Shown here in pieces: positions 35,386-42,826 of a stretch of DNA of 64,000 bases (its first letter is position 1; each line of letters opens with the position of its first letter). Origin of the DNA: Granulicella mallensis MP5ACTX8. Lineage in GTDB: Bacteria > Acidobacteriota > Terriglobia > Terriglobales > Acidobacteriaceae. The DNA lies in the NCBI RefSeq assembly GCF_000178955.2, contig NC_016631.1, positions 2,666,001 to 2,730,000 on the forward strand, written 5' to 3'. The translations under genes were made by a program, and so were the position numbers. The notes below the pieces were generated by a model. That model was given only the letters and a program-made list of their open reading frames with translations, was not told where the DNA came from and made no database searches.

Positions 35386-36816
35386 ATGTCGGTTAGCGAA
35401 ACAGTATCCACCCCACAAGCCGGCGAGACACGACTCAGGCGCAATGCGCTCTCACTGAGTCACGTCGTGGCGACTACTCTCGCCGGTATTGCCCCGGCGA
35501 TGAGTTTCTTCTTCGGCTTTGCGGTGATTGTGCAAGGGGCCGGACTTGCGGCGCCCCTGACCATCCTCACCGCGATGGTCGCGATTCTGTTTCTGACGAA
35601 TACCATCGCGGAGTTTTCCCGCTTCACGCCATCTGCGGGGTCTTTCGTCACCTTTACCGGCAAGGCCTTCGGGCCTTCTGTGGGTGCTGCCGTCTCGGTG
35701 TTCGTCATCTTCGGCTATATCGTAGCTGCGTCGACGATTGTCGCCATTGCGGGCGTCTGGATCTCCGAGACACTGAGAATCTTTCTTGGCCTATCGGTGA
35801 ATTGGGCTCTGCTCATGGTGCTGCTGGCGGCTGGAACCGGCTGGCTGGTGATGCGAGGCGTGGGTCTCTCGACGCGCTGGTCCGGCGTATTCTTTTACTT
35901 CGAAGCTGGGTTGCTGGTTCTGGGAAGCATCCTGATGCTGACCGCTCATCCTCACTTCCTGACTCTTGCGCCCTTCAAGTTTTCGAGTCTGACCGGAGGT
36001 CTTACAGGCCTGGGTGTAGGATTTCCGCTGGCTATTTATCTCTTCATCGGTTGGGAGAACTCTGCCACACTCGCGGAAGAGACGGAGAATCCACGGCAAA
36101 ATATTCCACGTGCCCTGATTACCGGAACGCTGACGATCGGCATCTTTTATATCTTTCTCGCCTATGCAACGGCGGCCGGTTTCAAGATGGATGCGCATGC
36201 GCTTGGAGCATCGCGACTCCCTTTTATCGATGGATTAAAAGCCTCCGCGCCTGCCTTGCTGGCAGTAGCGTATCTGGCTGGGGTTACCAGCATTCTGGGC
36301 TCTCTGATCGGTCTTGTGAACTCTCAGGCGCGCATTCTTTTCAACTCCGGACGTGAAGGTTTGCTGCCGGAGTTTCTTGGCAAGATTCATCCGCGGCATC
36401 AGACGCCACACAGCGCGATGTGGGTGTTTCTCTTCATTGCTGTTGCACTGATCCTCGGGTTCTGCTTGCTCGGCGGAATCGCGCCCATGGACTATTTCGG
36501 CTTTGCCGGAACGCTCGGTACTGTCCCGATCATTCTCACTTACATGCTCACCAATCTCGCCCTGCCGGTTTACGTCGTCCGGTATCAACGACACGAACTC
36601 AACATCGTTCGCCATGTCGTGATGCCGATCGCCGGCACTCTGGTTATGTTTTTCCCTTTGTGGGGTTTCGTCCAGCCGGGCCAATCCTGGCCCTTCAATG
36701 TATTGCCCTGGGTCGTATTAGTGGTTCTCGTTCTATCCGTCCTCTATGGCACTGTGATCGCGCGATTGTCTCCCGGCCTCGCGCGGCGTATCGGTGCCTA
36801 CGTAGCAGATCAGTAA
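35386..36816 (+). CDS. APC-superfamily amino-acid permease
   Basis: A 476-residue inner-membrane permease with about 12 helices of the amino acid-polyamine-organocation type. Helix 1 region: ALSLSHVVATTLAGIAPAMS; helix 6 and following: LFIGWENSATLAEETENPRQ, the canonical APC stretch; then ARILFNSGREGLLPEFLGKI. Related permeases import amino acids, and FrlA of E. coli, which takes up fructoselysine, is also an APC protein. An amino-acid permease inside a sugar kinase/SIS operon is the main clue that the substrate combines sugar and amino acid. The start follows AAGGGG. The amidohydrolase starts 31 nt downstream. Confidence 0.87.
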   Translation: MSVSETVSTPQAGETRLRRNALSLSHVVATTLAGIAPAMSFFFGFAVIVQGAGLAAPLTILTAMVAILFLTNTIAEFSRFTPSAGSFVTFTGKAFGPSVGAAVSVFVIFGYIVAASTIVAIAGVWISETLRIFLGLSVNWALLMVLLAAGTGWLVMRGVGLSTRWSGVFFYFEAGLLVLGSILMLTAHPHFLTLAPFKFSSLTGGLTGLGVGFPLAIYLFIGWENSATLAEETENPRQNIPRALITGTLTIGIFYIFLAYATAAGFKMDAHALGASRLPFIDGLKASAPALLAVAYLAGVTSILGSLIGLVNSQARILFNSGREGLLPEFLGKIHPRHQTPHSAMWVFLFIAVALILGFCLLGGIAPMDYFGFAGTLGTVPIILTYMLTNLALPVYVVRYQRHELNIVRHVVMPIAGTLVMFFPLWGFVQPGQSWPFNVLPWVVLVVLVLSVLYGTVIARLSPGLARRIGAYVADQ

Positions 36817-36847
36817 AGCCAACTATTCAATATCGAAGGAGTACACC

Positions 36848-38128
36848 ATGATGAATCGAGTTCTTTTTCGCGGTGCCAGTGTATGGGACGGTAGCGGTGC
36901 TCCGGCCTTTCTGGCGGACGTGCTTGTCGAAGGCTCCAGAATCAAGACAATCGCTCGCGCGCCGGACCGGCTCGCCACTGAGGGCGCTACGGTGATCGAA
37001 GCCCGTGGCAGAACGCTGATGCCAGGCCTTGTCGAAGGGCATGCTCACATCTCGTTCGGCGGCGCTGTGAACGATTCCGATCTGGGGAACATTCCTCCCG
37101 AAGAGCACATGCTGCTGACGGCGCGGAATGCGAAGACCTTGCTGGACCACGGCTTTACCAGCGCCTATAGCGCGGCTACCTCAAAGCTGAGGCTCGATAT
37201 CGCCATCCGCAATGCAGTGAATGCGGGAGAGTTTCCTGGGCCTCGCATCCGCGCGGGCAGCCCGGAGATCACGGTCACCGGCGGCCTGGGCGACGAGCGC
37301 AAGGCGCATATGTATTACGAGAGCTTTGGCATGATTGCCGATGGTGTCGAGGAGATCAAGAAGGTAGTCCGGCTGTGTTGTCGTGAAGGCGTAGACAACA
37401 TCAAGGTGAACATCTCGGGAGACGATCTCAGTCCGGCGGCTCATGGTGGCCTGACCGTGATGCGCGAGGACGAGATCCAGATGGCTGTCAGTGTTGCGCG
37501 AGACTTCAACAAGAAAGTGAATTGCCATGCGCGCTCGGCGGAGTCCGTAAAGCGAGCCGTTCGTTGCGGTGTGGATGTGATCTATCACTGCGAGTCTGCC
37601 GATGAGGAAGCGATCGACATGCTGGAGTCTGCGAAGGATCGGATCTTTGTAGGACCGGCCATCGGTATTATCTACAGCACACTCTACGAGGGAGAAAAGT
37701 TTGGGTTCTATCGTGATTCCGAAGTGGGGCGGCAGATGCAGCGTGTGATCGACACGACGGCGGAGGTCTATACGGAGCTGCGTAAGAGGGGCGTGCGCAT
37801 TCTTATTGGTGGCGACTATGGATTTGCCCAGTCGCCACAGGGCGATAATGCGCGCGACCTCAAGCATTTCGTCGATCTGCTCGGCTTCTCTCCGAACGAG
37901 GCGCTGCAGTGCGGTACGCGCATCGGTGGACAGGTGATGGGCCTGGGGAAGGAACTGGGCGAGGTGAAGGAAGGCTATATCGCCGATCTGCTGCTGCTCG
38001 ATGGCGATCCGCTCAAGGATATCGACCTGGTAGTGCATACGAAGAATCTGCACGTGATTATGAAGGAAGGCGAGCTCTATAAGGATGTTTCCGCTACGGC
38101 TATGCTTGAGCATACGGTGGTGGGATAG
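36848..38128 (+). CDS. Prolidase/imidazolonepropionase-like amidohydrolase
   Basis: A 426-residue cytosolic metallo-hydrolase of the amidohydrolase superfamily. Binuclear site residues are all visible: H65xH67 (EGHAHISF), carboxylated-lysine candidate K186 (DNIKVNISG), H227 (NCHARS), H247 (IYHCES) and D323 (GGDYGFAQ). The arrangement matches the subgroup containing Xaa-Pro/Xaa-Arg dipeptidases and other amide hydrolases. It ends with the typical GYIADLLLLDGDP beta-sandwich return. As the last gene of the operon it may open a peptide, N-acyl or lactam bond in the imported compound. GGAG lies in a good position before the tandem ATG at 36848/36851. Confidence 0.83.
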   Translation: MMNRVLFRGASVWDGSGAPAFLADVLVEGSRIKTIARAPDRLATEGATVIEARGRTLMPGLVEGHAHISFGGAVNDSDLGNIPPEEHMLLTARNAKTLLDHGFTSAYSAATSKLRLDIAIRNAVNAGEFPGPRIRAGSPEITVTGGLGDERKAHMYYESFGMIADGVEEIKKVVRLCCREGVDNIKVNISGDDLSPAAHGGLTVMREDEIQMAVSVARDFNKKVNCHARSAESVKRAVRCGVDVIYHCESADEEAIDMLESAKDRIFVGPAIGIIYSTLYEGEKFGFYRDSEVGRQMQRVIDTTAEVYTELRKRGVRILIGGDYGFAQSPQGDNARDLKHFVDLLGFSPNEALQCGTRIGGQVMGLGKELGEVKEGYIADLLLLDGDPLKDIDLVVHTKNLHVIMKEGELYKDVSATAMLEHTVVG

Positions 38129-38221
38129 AGGAAGTTGCTAGTCGCACTGAAGGTTCTTGCTTTGAGGGACGGGGCTTTCACAGGCTGGGGGGAAACTTTT
38201 AGCTGGGAAGAAAGTCTTGAT

Positions 38222-38302
38222 CTTTAGGGCCAAAGGCCCGTTTCATATCAGCCTGCGGTGCTTTGCCCCAGCCTGGTATGAAACGGGCCGTTGGCCCTAA
38301 AG
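38222..38302. repeat. 81-nt near-perfect palindromic element
   Basis: Two 30-nt arms (38222-38251 and 38273-38302) are complementary at 28 positions, one further position being a G:U wobble. They start CTTTAGGGCCAA and flank a short GC-rich centre. The element lies 93 nt after the amidohydrolase stop and before the repeat protein. It may end the upstream operon or be a REP/MITE-like dispersed palindrome; I recall similar GGGCC-AA-GGCCCGTTTCATA palindromes in other Terriglobia genomes but cannot confirm this here. Confidence 0.65.
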
Positions 38303-38357
38303 CTTCTTTATAAGAAACTCACTTCTTCCTCCTTAGGATGGAAGTGAAAGTTTCGAT

Positions 38358-39461
38358 ATGCCGACACCTACTAATACCCCTCCTTCCAGACCCGGTACGC
38401 CGATTCTTCCTCCACTGCCTAAGAGCTCGCCACCGCTGGTTGGAGTGTCCTGGGAGACGAGTTTCACGAAAGGCACCCAGGTAGGTCCGGACCCTAATGC
38501 CATTACGGTGAAGTTAGATTCGTTGGGTGAGATGAACCCATGGGCCAGTCGTCCAGCGAGCCCAACACCCATTTCACCTGTCAGTAGTCCGGCCAGCTCA
38601 AGGCCAGTTTCTCCAAATCCGTGGGCCAGTCGACCAGGTAGTCCGATCCTGTCTCCCGGACGTCCGATCAGTCCAATGCCAGTCTCTCCAAACCCCTGGG
38701 CCAGCCGGCCAGGTAGTCCGATTCTGCCGCCCAATCGCCCGATCGGGCCAAGGCCAATCTCTCCGAATCCATGGGCGAGTCACGGGCCGCGGCTCAAGGG
38801 CTTCAGTGGAAAGACTCTCGGTGAGTTGAGCAACCTGCTAGGGGAGATTTCCTCCTTGATGGTGGCTTACAACCAGGCGACACCCGGAAGTACAGCTCTC
38901 AACTTTCTCGGAGAAAGTCTGTTCACTGTCGGCGGCATGTGGCAGTTCTATTCTGGTCTGAAGGAGTTGGAACGGCGGAAAAACTGGACGTTGATCTTCG
39001 ACTATATACAAGGAGCCGCAAACACCGTTTCCGGTATTTCAGGCGCAGCCAGTTCTTTTTCGGAAACGCCGGTGGGGGCAGGGAAGACTTCACAGGTAGC
39101 CTGGGCGATCGGCGAAGGAACAAACATGATTCGGCAGACTCAGGAATACTTCATGGTCGGTGAGAACTGGATCGACGAAGAACAGAGCATCCGTATCGCT
39201 CAATTTATGGCCAGCACCTTCAAGCTGGCGGGAATCGTGACGATCTATTCCGGCGGTTCTTCGAAGTATGCGTTCATGGAACTTGTGGGAACACTGATTG
39301 GCGCATCCTCGGGAATAGCGAATCTAAGGCACAACGGGCACTTTACTACCCTGAACTTGACGGCGGTTCGGAAGTATCGGGAGATGTTAGTCTCCATGCA
39401 AAATATTGCTACGGCATCCAGGACGATGTCCCATCGGGAGGCTGTAGAGAATCTCGTATAG
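38358..39461 (+). CDS. Unrecognised protein with NPWASRP proline-rich repeats
   Basis: A 367-residue protein in two parts. Residues 1-147 are Pro/Ser-rich. NPWAS occurs at 60, 87, 112 and 137, and the repeat unit of 25-27 residues reads NPWASRPGSPI-x-PxRPI-x-P-x-P-x-SP. A partial echo (SRPGTPILPP) stands at 10-19. Residues 148-367 look globular: amphipathic helices, small-residue stretches (IQGAANTVSGISGAASSF), a basic helix near the end (LTAVRKYREM) and no known motif. No signal peptide and no definite membrane helix. I know no family for it. A GAAAG 7 nt before the ATG is the only ribosome-binding candidate. It stands alone between two metabolic operons and could be a scaffold, effector or surface-associated protein; none of this is supported further. 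Confidence 0.7.
   Translation: MPTPTNTPPSRPGTPILPPLPKSSPPLVGVSWETSFTKGTQVGPDPNAITVKLDSLGEMNPWASRPASPTPISPVSSPASSRPVSPNPWASRPGSPILSPGRPISPMPVSPNPWASRPGSPILPPNRPIGPRPISPNPWASHGPRLKGFSGKTLGELSNLLGEISSLMVAYNQATPGSTALNFLGESLFTVGGMWQFYSGLKELERRKNWTLIFDYIQGAANTVSGISGAASSFSETPVGAGKTSQVAWAIGEGTNMIRQTQEYFMVGENWIDEEQSIRIAQFMASTFKLAGIVTIYSGGSSKYAFMELVGTLIGASSGIANLRHNGHFTTLNLTAVRKYREMLVSMQNIATASRTMSHREAVENLV
38535..38786 (+). repeat. In-frame tandem repeats encoding NPWASRP units
   Basis: Copies begin at 38535, 38616, 38691 and 38766 (spacing 81, 75, 75 nt), with DNA cores such as CCGTGGGCCAGTCGACCAGG. They lie wholly inside the coding frame and keep it open; the last copy is degenerate (NPWASHGP). Confidence 0.85.
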
Positions 39462-39468
39462 AACCTGC

Positions 39469-40818
39469 TTAGACGACAAGGGCCAAGGCCATCGTAAGCA
39501 GCAGTGCGACGACGGAGATGATCGTCTCGCAGACCGACCAGGTCTTGATGGTGTCCGCTACGGACATGTTGAAGTATTCCTTAACCAGCCAGAAGCCGCC
39601 ATCGTTCACGTGCGAGAAGATGAGCGAGCCTGCTCCGGTGGCGATGGCCAGCAACTCGGGGCGGACGCCGGCGCCATGCAAGGCAATGGGGGCTACGATA
39701 CCGGCCGCCGTGGTCATGGCCACGGTCGACGAACCTGTCGCCAAACGCATCAGCGCGGCGAGCAGCCAGGCCAGCAACAACAGTGGCACGTGGCTGCGCA
39801 TCGCTACCAGGATGATCGCGTTGGAGACGCCGCTATCCTGCAAGATTCGTCCGAAGCCCGCACCTGCGCCGACCAGCAGCGTGATGGTGGCGGTCGGCGC
39901 GATGCACTCGTTACTGAAGCGGAGGATGGTCTCGCGCGAGAAGCCCCGCAGGGTGCCCAGCGCGAAGAAGCTGAAAAGCGCCCCGATCAGCAGCGCCATA
40001 TCGTCGTTGCCGACGAGGCGCAAGGCTTCATTCAACCTGCTCCCGGGAGCAGAGAACCCATTGGCCCAGCTACCCATCAGCATGAGGAACACCGGCAGCA
40101 GGATGGTGAATAAAGTGAGTCCGAAGCTCGGCAGTTTGCGCTCTGCACCATGGTCGGCGAATTGCGCGGCCATGGGATTGTCAGCTGCAAGCTTGATGTG
40201 GGGCGCTATCAGCTTCGCGTAAAGAGGACCGGCTATGACGATGGTTGGAATTCCGATGAGCAACGCATAGAAGATTGTGCGACCTACGTCCGCTTTGAAG
40301 ATCGTGACTGCCATCAGGGCCGCTGGATGCGGAGGGACCAGGCCGTGGACGACGGAGAGCCCGGCCAGCATGGGCAGGCCGACGAGGATGAGCGAAGTCT
40401 TGGTGCGCCGGGCAACCGTAAATGCAATCGGGATCAGGAGGACGAAGCCTACTTCAAAGAAGGCCGGCAGGCCGACTACAAGGCCTATCAGCGCCATGGC
40501 CCAGGGAATGTTCTTTTCGCCGAAGAGACGAATGAGGGTGTACGCGATCTGATCCGCGCCGCCCGACTCCGCCATCATTTTGCCGAGCATGGTACCAAGG
40601 GCCACTACGATCGCGATGTGCCCCAGGGCACCGCCGACACCCGTTTCAAAGGAATGAACGATGTTGGTAGCCGGCATGCCTGTAACCACGGCAAGCGACA
40701 GGGCCGTGAGAAACAGGGTGATGAACGGGTTCAGCTTGAAGACGGCAATCAGCAGGATCAGGCCGATGACGGAGATCAGCGCCGAGACGAGCAGAAAGAT
40801 AGTGTGGTGATCGATCAT
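39469..40818 (-). CDS. GntP-family gluconate/D-serine-type permease
   Basis: A 449-residue inner-membrane symporter with about 12-14 helices of the gluconate:H+ symporter family. Recognisable stretches are GGALGHIAIVVALGTMLGKM, FFEVGFVLLIPIAF, VHGLVPPHPAALMAV and ATGSSTVAMTTAAGIVAP. The family imports gluconate, other sugar acids or D-serine (DsdX). GGAGG lies 7 nt before the ATG. It is last in the deacylase-RidA-GntP operon, and together with the divergent D-serine-dehydratase-like gene points to import of a D-amino acid, N-acyl-D-amino acid or an amino-sugar acid such as D-glucosaminate. Confidence 0.88.
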   Translation of the reverse strand: MIDHHTIFLLVSALISVIGLILLIAVFKLNPFITLFLTALSLAVVTGMPATNIVHSFETGVGGALGHIAIVVALGTMLGKMMAESGGADQIAYTLIRLFGEKNIPWAMALIGLVVGLPAFFEVGFVLLIPIAFTVARRTKTSLILVGLPMLAGLSVVHGLVPPHPAALMAVTIFKADVGRTIFYALLIGIPTIVIAGPLYAKLIAPHIKLAADNPMAAQFADHGAERKLPSFGLTLFTILLPVFLMLMGSWANGFSAPGSRLNEALRLVGNDDMALLIGALFSFFALGTLRGFSRETILRFSNECIAPTATITLLVGAGAGFGRILQDSGVSNAIILVAMRSHVPLLLLAWLLAALMRLATGSSTVAMTTAAGIVAPIALHGAGVRPELLAIATGAGSLIFSHVNDGGFWLVKEYFNMSVADTIKTWSVCETIISVVALLLTMALALVV

Positions 40819-40849
40819 GACCGCGCCTCCAGTTGATGGAGCCCGGAGA

Positions 40850-41242
40850 TCATGCGGCCGGCGCCTTGTAGGCCACGCAGTCGATTTCTACCTTGCAGTC
40901 GACGACCATGCTCGATACGACGCAGGCGCGTGCAGGCGGATTTTCGCCGAAGAACTCTTTGAAGACCTTGTTGAACGAGGAAAAGTCGCGTGGATCTTCG
41001 AGCCATACGCCGCAACGCACGACGTCTTCCGGGCCATAGCCTGCTTCGTCCAAAATCGCCAGGAGGTTGTGAATGGCCTGCTGGGATTGGACGACGATGT
41101 TGCCCGAGATGACTTCGCCGTTGACCATGGGAACCTGGCCGGATACATACAGCCAGCCGTTGGCTTCTACCGCGCGCGCAAAAGGAAGGTGCTGACCGCC
41201 TGTGCCTTTGCCGCCTTCTACTCCATATCGCTTGATGCTCAT
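40850..41242 (-). CDS. RidA-family reactive-imine deaminase
   Basis: A 130-residue RidA/YjgF protein that hydrolyses reactive enamine/imine intermediates released by PLP enzymes. The key arginine R105 (NPPARACVVS) sits exactly at the canonical position, and the strand patterns LYVSGQVP and VRCGVWLEDP are typical. GAGGAC lies 7 nt before the ATG. Its place between a D-aminoacylase and GntP, divergent from a PLP dehydratase-like gene, fits a role in clearing 2-aminoacrylate-like products. Confidence 0.88.
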   Translation of the reverse strand: MSIKRYGVEGGKGTGGQHLPFARAVEANGWLYVSGQVPMVNGEVISGNIVVQSQQAIHNLLAILDEAGYGPEDVVRCGVWLEDPRDFSSFNKVFKEFFGENPPARACVVSSMVVDCKVEIDCVAYKAPAA

Positions 41243-41283
41243 TGCTATAGTCCTCTCAAACTGGATGATCGAATTCTATTGAA

Positions 41284-42738
41284 TTATTGAAGCCATGATG
41301 TCTTGCCGCGAGGAAGAAAACGTCCGCCGCGCTCTGCTGTGGCTCCCTCGGTGGAATAGGAAAGAACGCCGTTCACCCACACGCTCACAAGACCCTCTGA
41401 GGTTCGTACGGGGTCAGTGAAGGTGGCCGTGTCCTTGATCTTTTCAGGATCGAAGAGTACCAGGTCGGCGAAGTATCCCTTGCGAATCATTCCGCGCTCT
41501 TCGAGCCCAAACCGCTGGGCGGGCATTTGAGTCATCTTGTGAATGGCCGCAGGAAGGGAGAGCAGTTTTTCTTCGCGGCTATAGCGGCCCAGGACGCGGG
41601 GAAACGTCCCCCACAGGCGAGGGTGCGGCCGTGGGTCGTTGGGCAGGCCATCGGAGCCGATCATCGTGGCGGGATGGCATAGGATACGGCGCATGTCCTG
41701 TTCGGAGATGCTGTGGTAGATCGCTCCGGCCGGTTGCAGCCGCCGTGCCGCTTCTACCTGGGGCAGGGACCATGCTGCTGCAATCTGCGCCAGCGATTGT
41801 CCTGCCATCTCTGGATGGGGCGTGCTCCAGGTGATGGTGATCTCTACCCGCTCGTCTACCTGGCGCAGATCGAGGGTGCTCGAACCGGCCGCGTAGGGAT
41901 AACAGTCGCAGCCGACTTGTTGCGAGTCACGAGCTCCTTCCAAGGCTTGCAGGACCTCGCCGCTGCGGCCCCAGTTGGCGATGCCGGCACACTTCAGATG
42001 GGAGATGATGACCGGTATGCGGCTCAGGCGTCCGATCTCGAAGGCCTCGTTCATCGCGTCGAGGATAGCCTCCGTCTCGGAGCGCATGTGCGTCGTGTAG
42101 ATGGCGCCTGCTGCGGCAAGAGGCTGCGCCAGCTCGAGGACCTCTTCGGTTGAGGCCGCATTGGCTGAGAGATAGGCGAGGCCGGAACTGAGGCCGAGCG
42201 CACCTCCGTCGAGGGCGTCCTGCAACTGCGCTCGCATGGCTGCGATCTCGTCTCCGGTTGCAACACGATCGAGTCGGTCCATATGGTTATTGCGCAACGA
42301 AGTGTGGCCGATCAGCGCTCCAACGTTTACTGCAGGCTGGGCTTTGCTGACTGCCTCTACATACGCTGCAAAGGTCGGGTAATGGAAGGCTGCTGCATCG
42401 CCGAGCAGGTTCATGGGGTCGGGTGGTTCACCGCGCAGGTGCACGGGCGAAGCGCTGATGCCGCAGTTGCCTACAATAACCGTGGTGACGCCTTGCGAGA
42501 GCTTCGGCAGCATCGTTGGAGTCTGGATCACGCTGGTGTCGTCGTGGGTGTGGACATCGATAAAGCCCGGTGAGAGCGAGAGCCCTTTTGCCTCTACGAT
42601 TACTTTCGCGCTGTAATCGAGGGAGGGCCCGATCTCACAGATGCGATCGCCACGGAGAGCGACGTCGAGGAGCTCGGGGGCGGCACCGCTGCCGTCCAGT
42701 ATGCTGGCATTTCGGATTAGCGTATCGCAATTCAACAT
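41284..42738 (-). CDS. N-acyl-D-amino-acid deacylase (D-aminoacylase)
   Basis: A 484-residue zinc amidohydrolase that removes the acyl group from N-acyl-D-amino acids. Metal-site residues follow the Alcaligenes D-aminoacylase layout: H63xH65 (DVHTHDD), C92 (GNCGIS), H217 (YTTHMRSE), H247 (ISHLKCAG) and D363 (IGSDGLPN). The closing GYFADLVLFDPEKIKDTATF is a family signature. The ATG at 42738 has AGGAAC upstream; the frame is open to 42771 without support. It heads a tight operon with RidA (41 nt) and GntP (31 nt). The free D-amino acid would then go to the divergent PLP enzyme. Confidence 0.88.
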   Translation of the reverse strand: MLNCDTLIRNASILDGSGAAPELLDVALRGDRICEIGPSLDYSAKVIVEAKGLSLSPGFIDVHTHDDTSVIQTPTMLPKLSQGVTTVIVGNCGISASPVHLRGEPPDPMNLLGDAAAFHYPTFAAYVEAVSKAQPAVNVGALIGHTSLRNNHMDRLDRVATGDEIAAMRAQLQDALDGGALGLSSGLAYLSANAASTEEVLELAQPLAAAGAIYTTHMRSETEAILDAMNEAFEIGRLSRIPVIISHLKCAGIANWGRSGEVLQALEGARDSQQVGCDCYPYAAGSSTLDLRQVDERVEITITWSTPHPEMAGQSLAQIAAAWSLPQVEAARRLQPAGAIYHSISEQDMRRILCHPATMIGSDGLPNDPRPHPRLWGTFPRVLGRYSREEKLLSLPAAIHKMTQMPAQRFGLEERGMIRKGYFADLVLFDPEKIKDTATFTDPVRTSEGLVSVWVNGVLSYSTEGATAERGGRFLPRGKTSWLQ

Positions 42739-42826
42739 CTTGTTGTTCCTAGCATAATAGGCTGAATACATTTGGTGATGTGGGTTATCGCATTCTTATT
42801 TCTGCGACCCACCGGAGGTTCTTTCC

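Noticed and set aside
37181-38113. A 310-codon open frame antisense to the amidohydrolase
   Set aside because: The amidohydrolase has all metal-site residues in order; the antisense frame looks like codon-bias shadow.
38535-38786. Regular DNA repeats considered as a CRISPR-like or satellite array
   Set aside because: Units are direct, in frame, 75-81 nt apart and without unique spacers; they encode the NPWASRP protein repeats.
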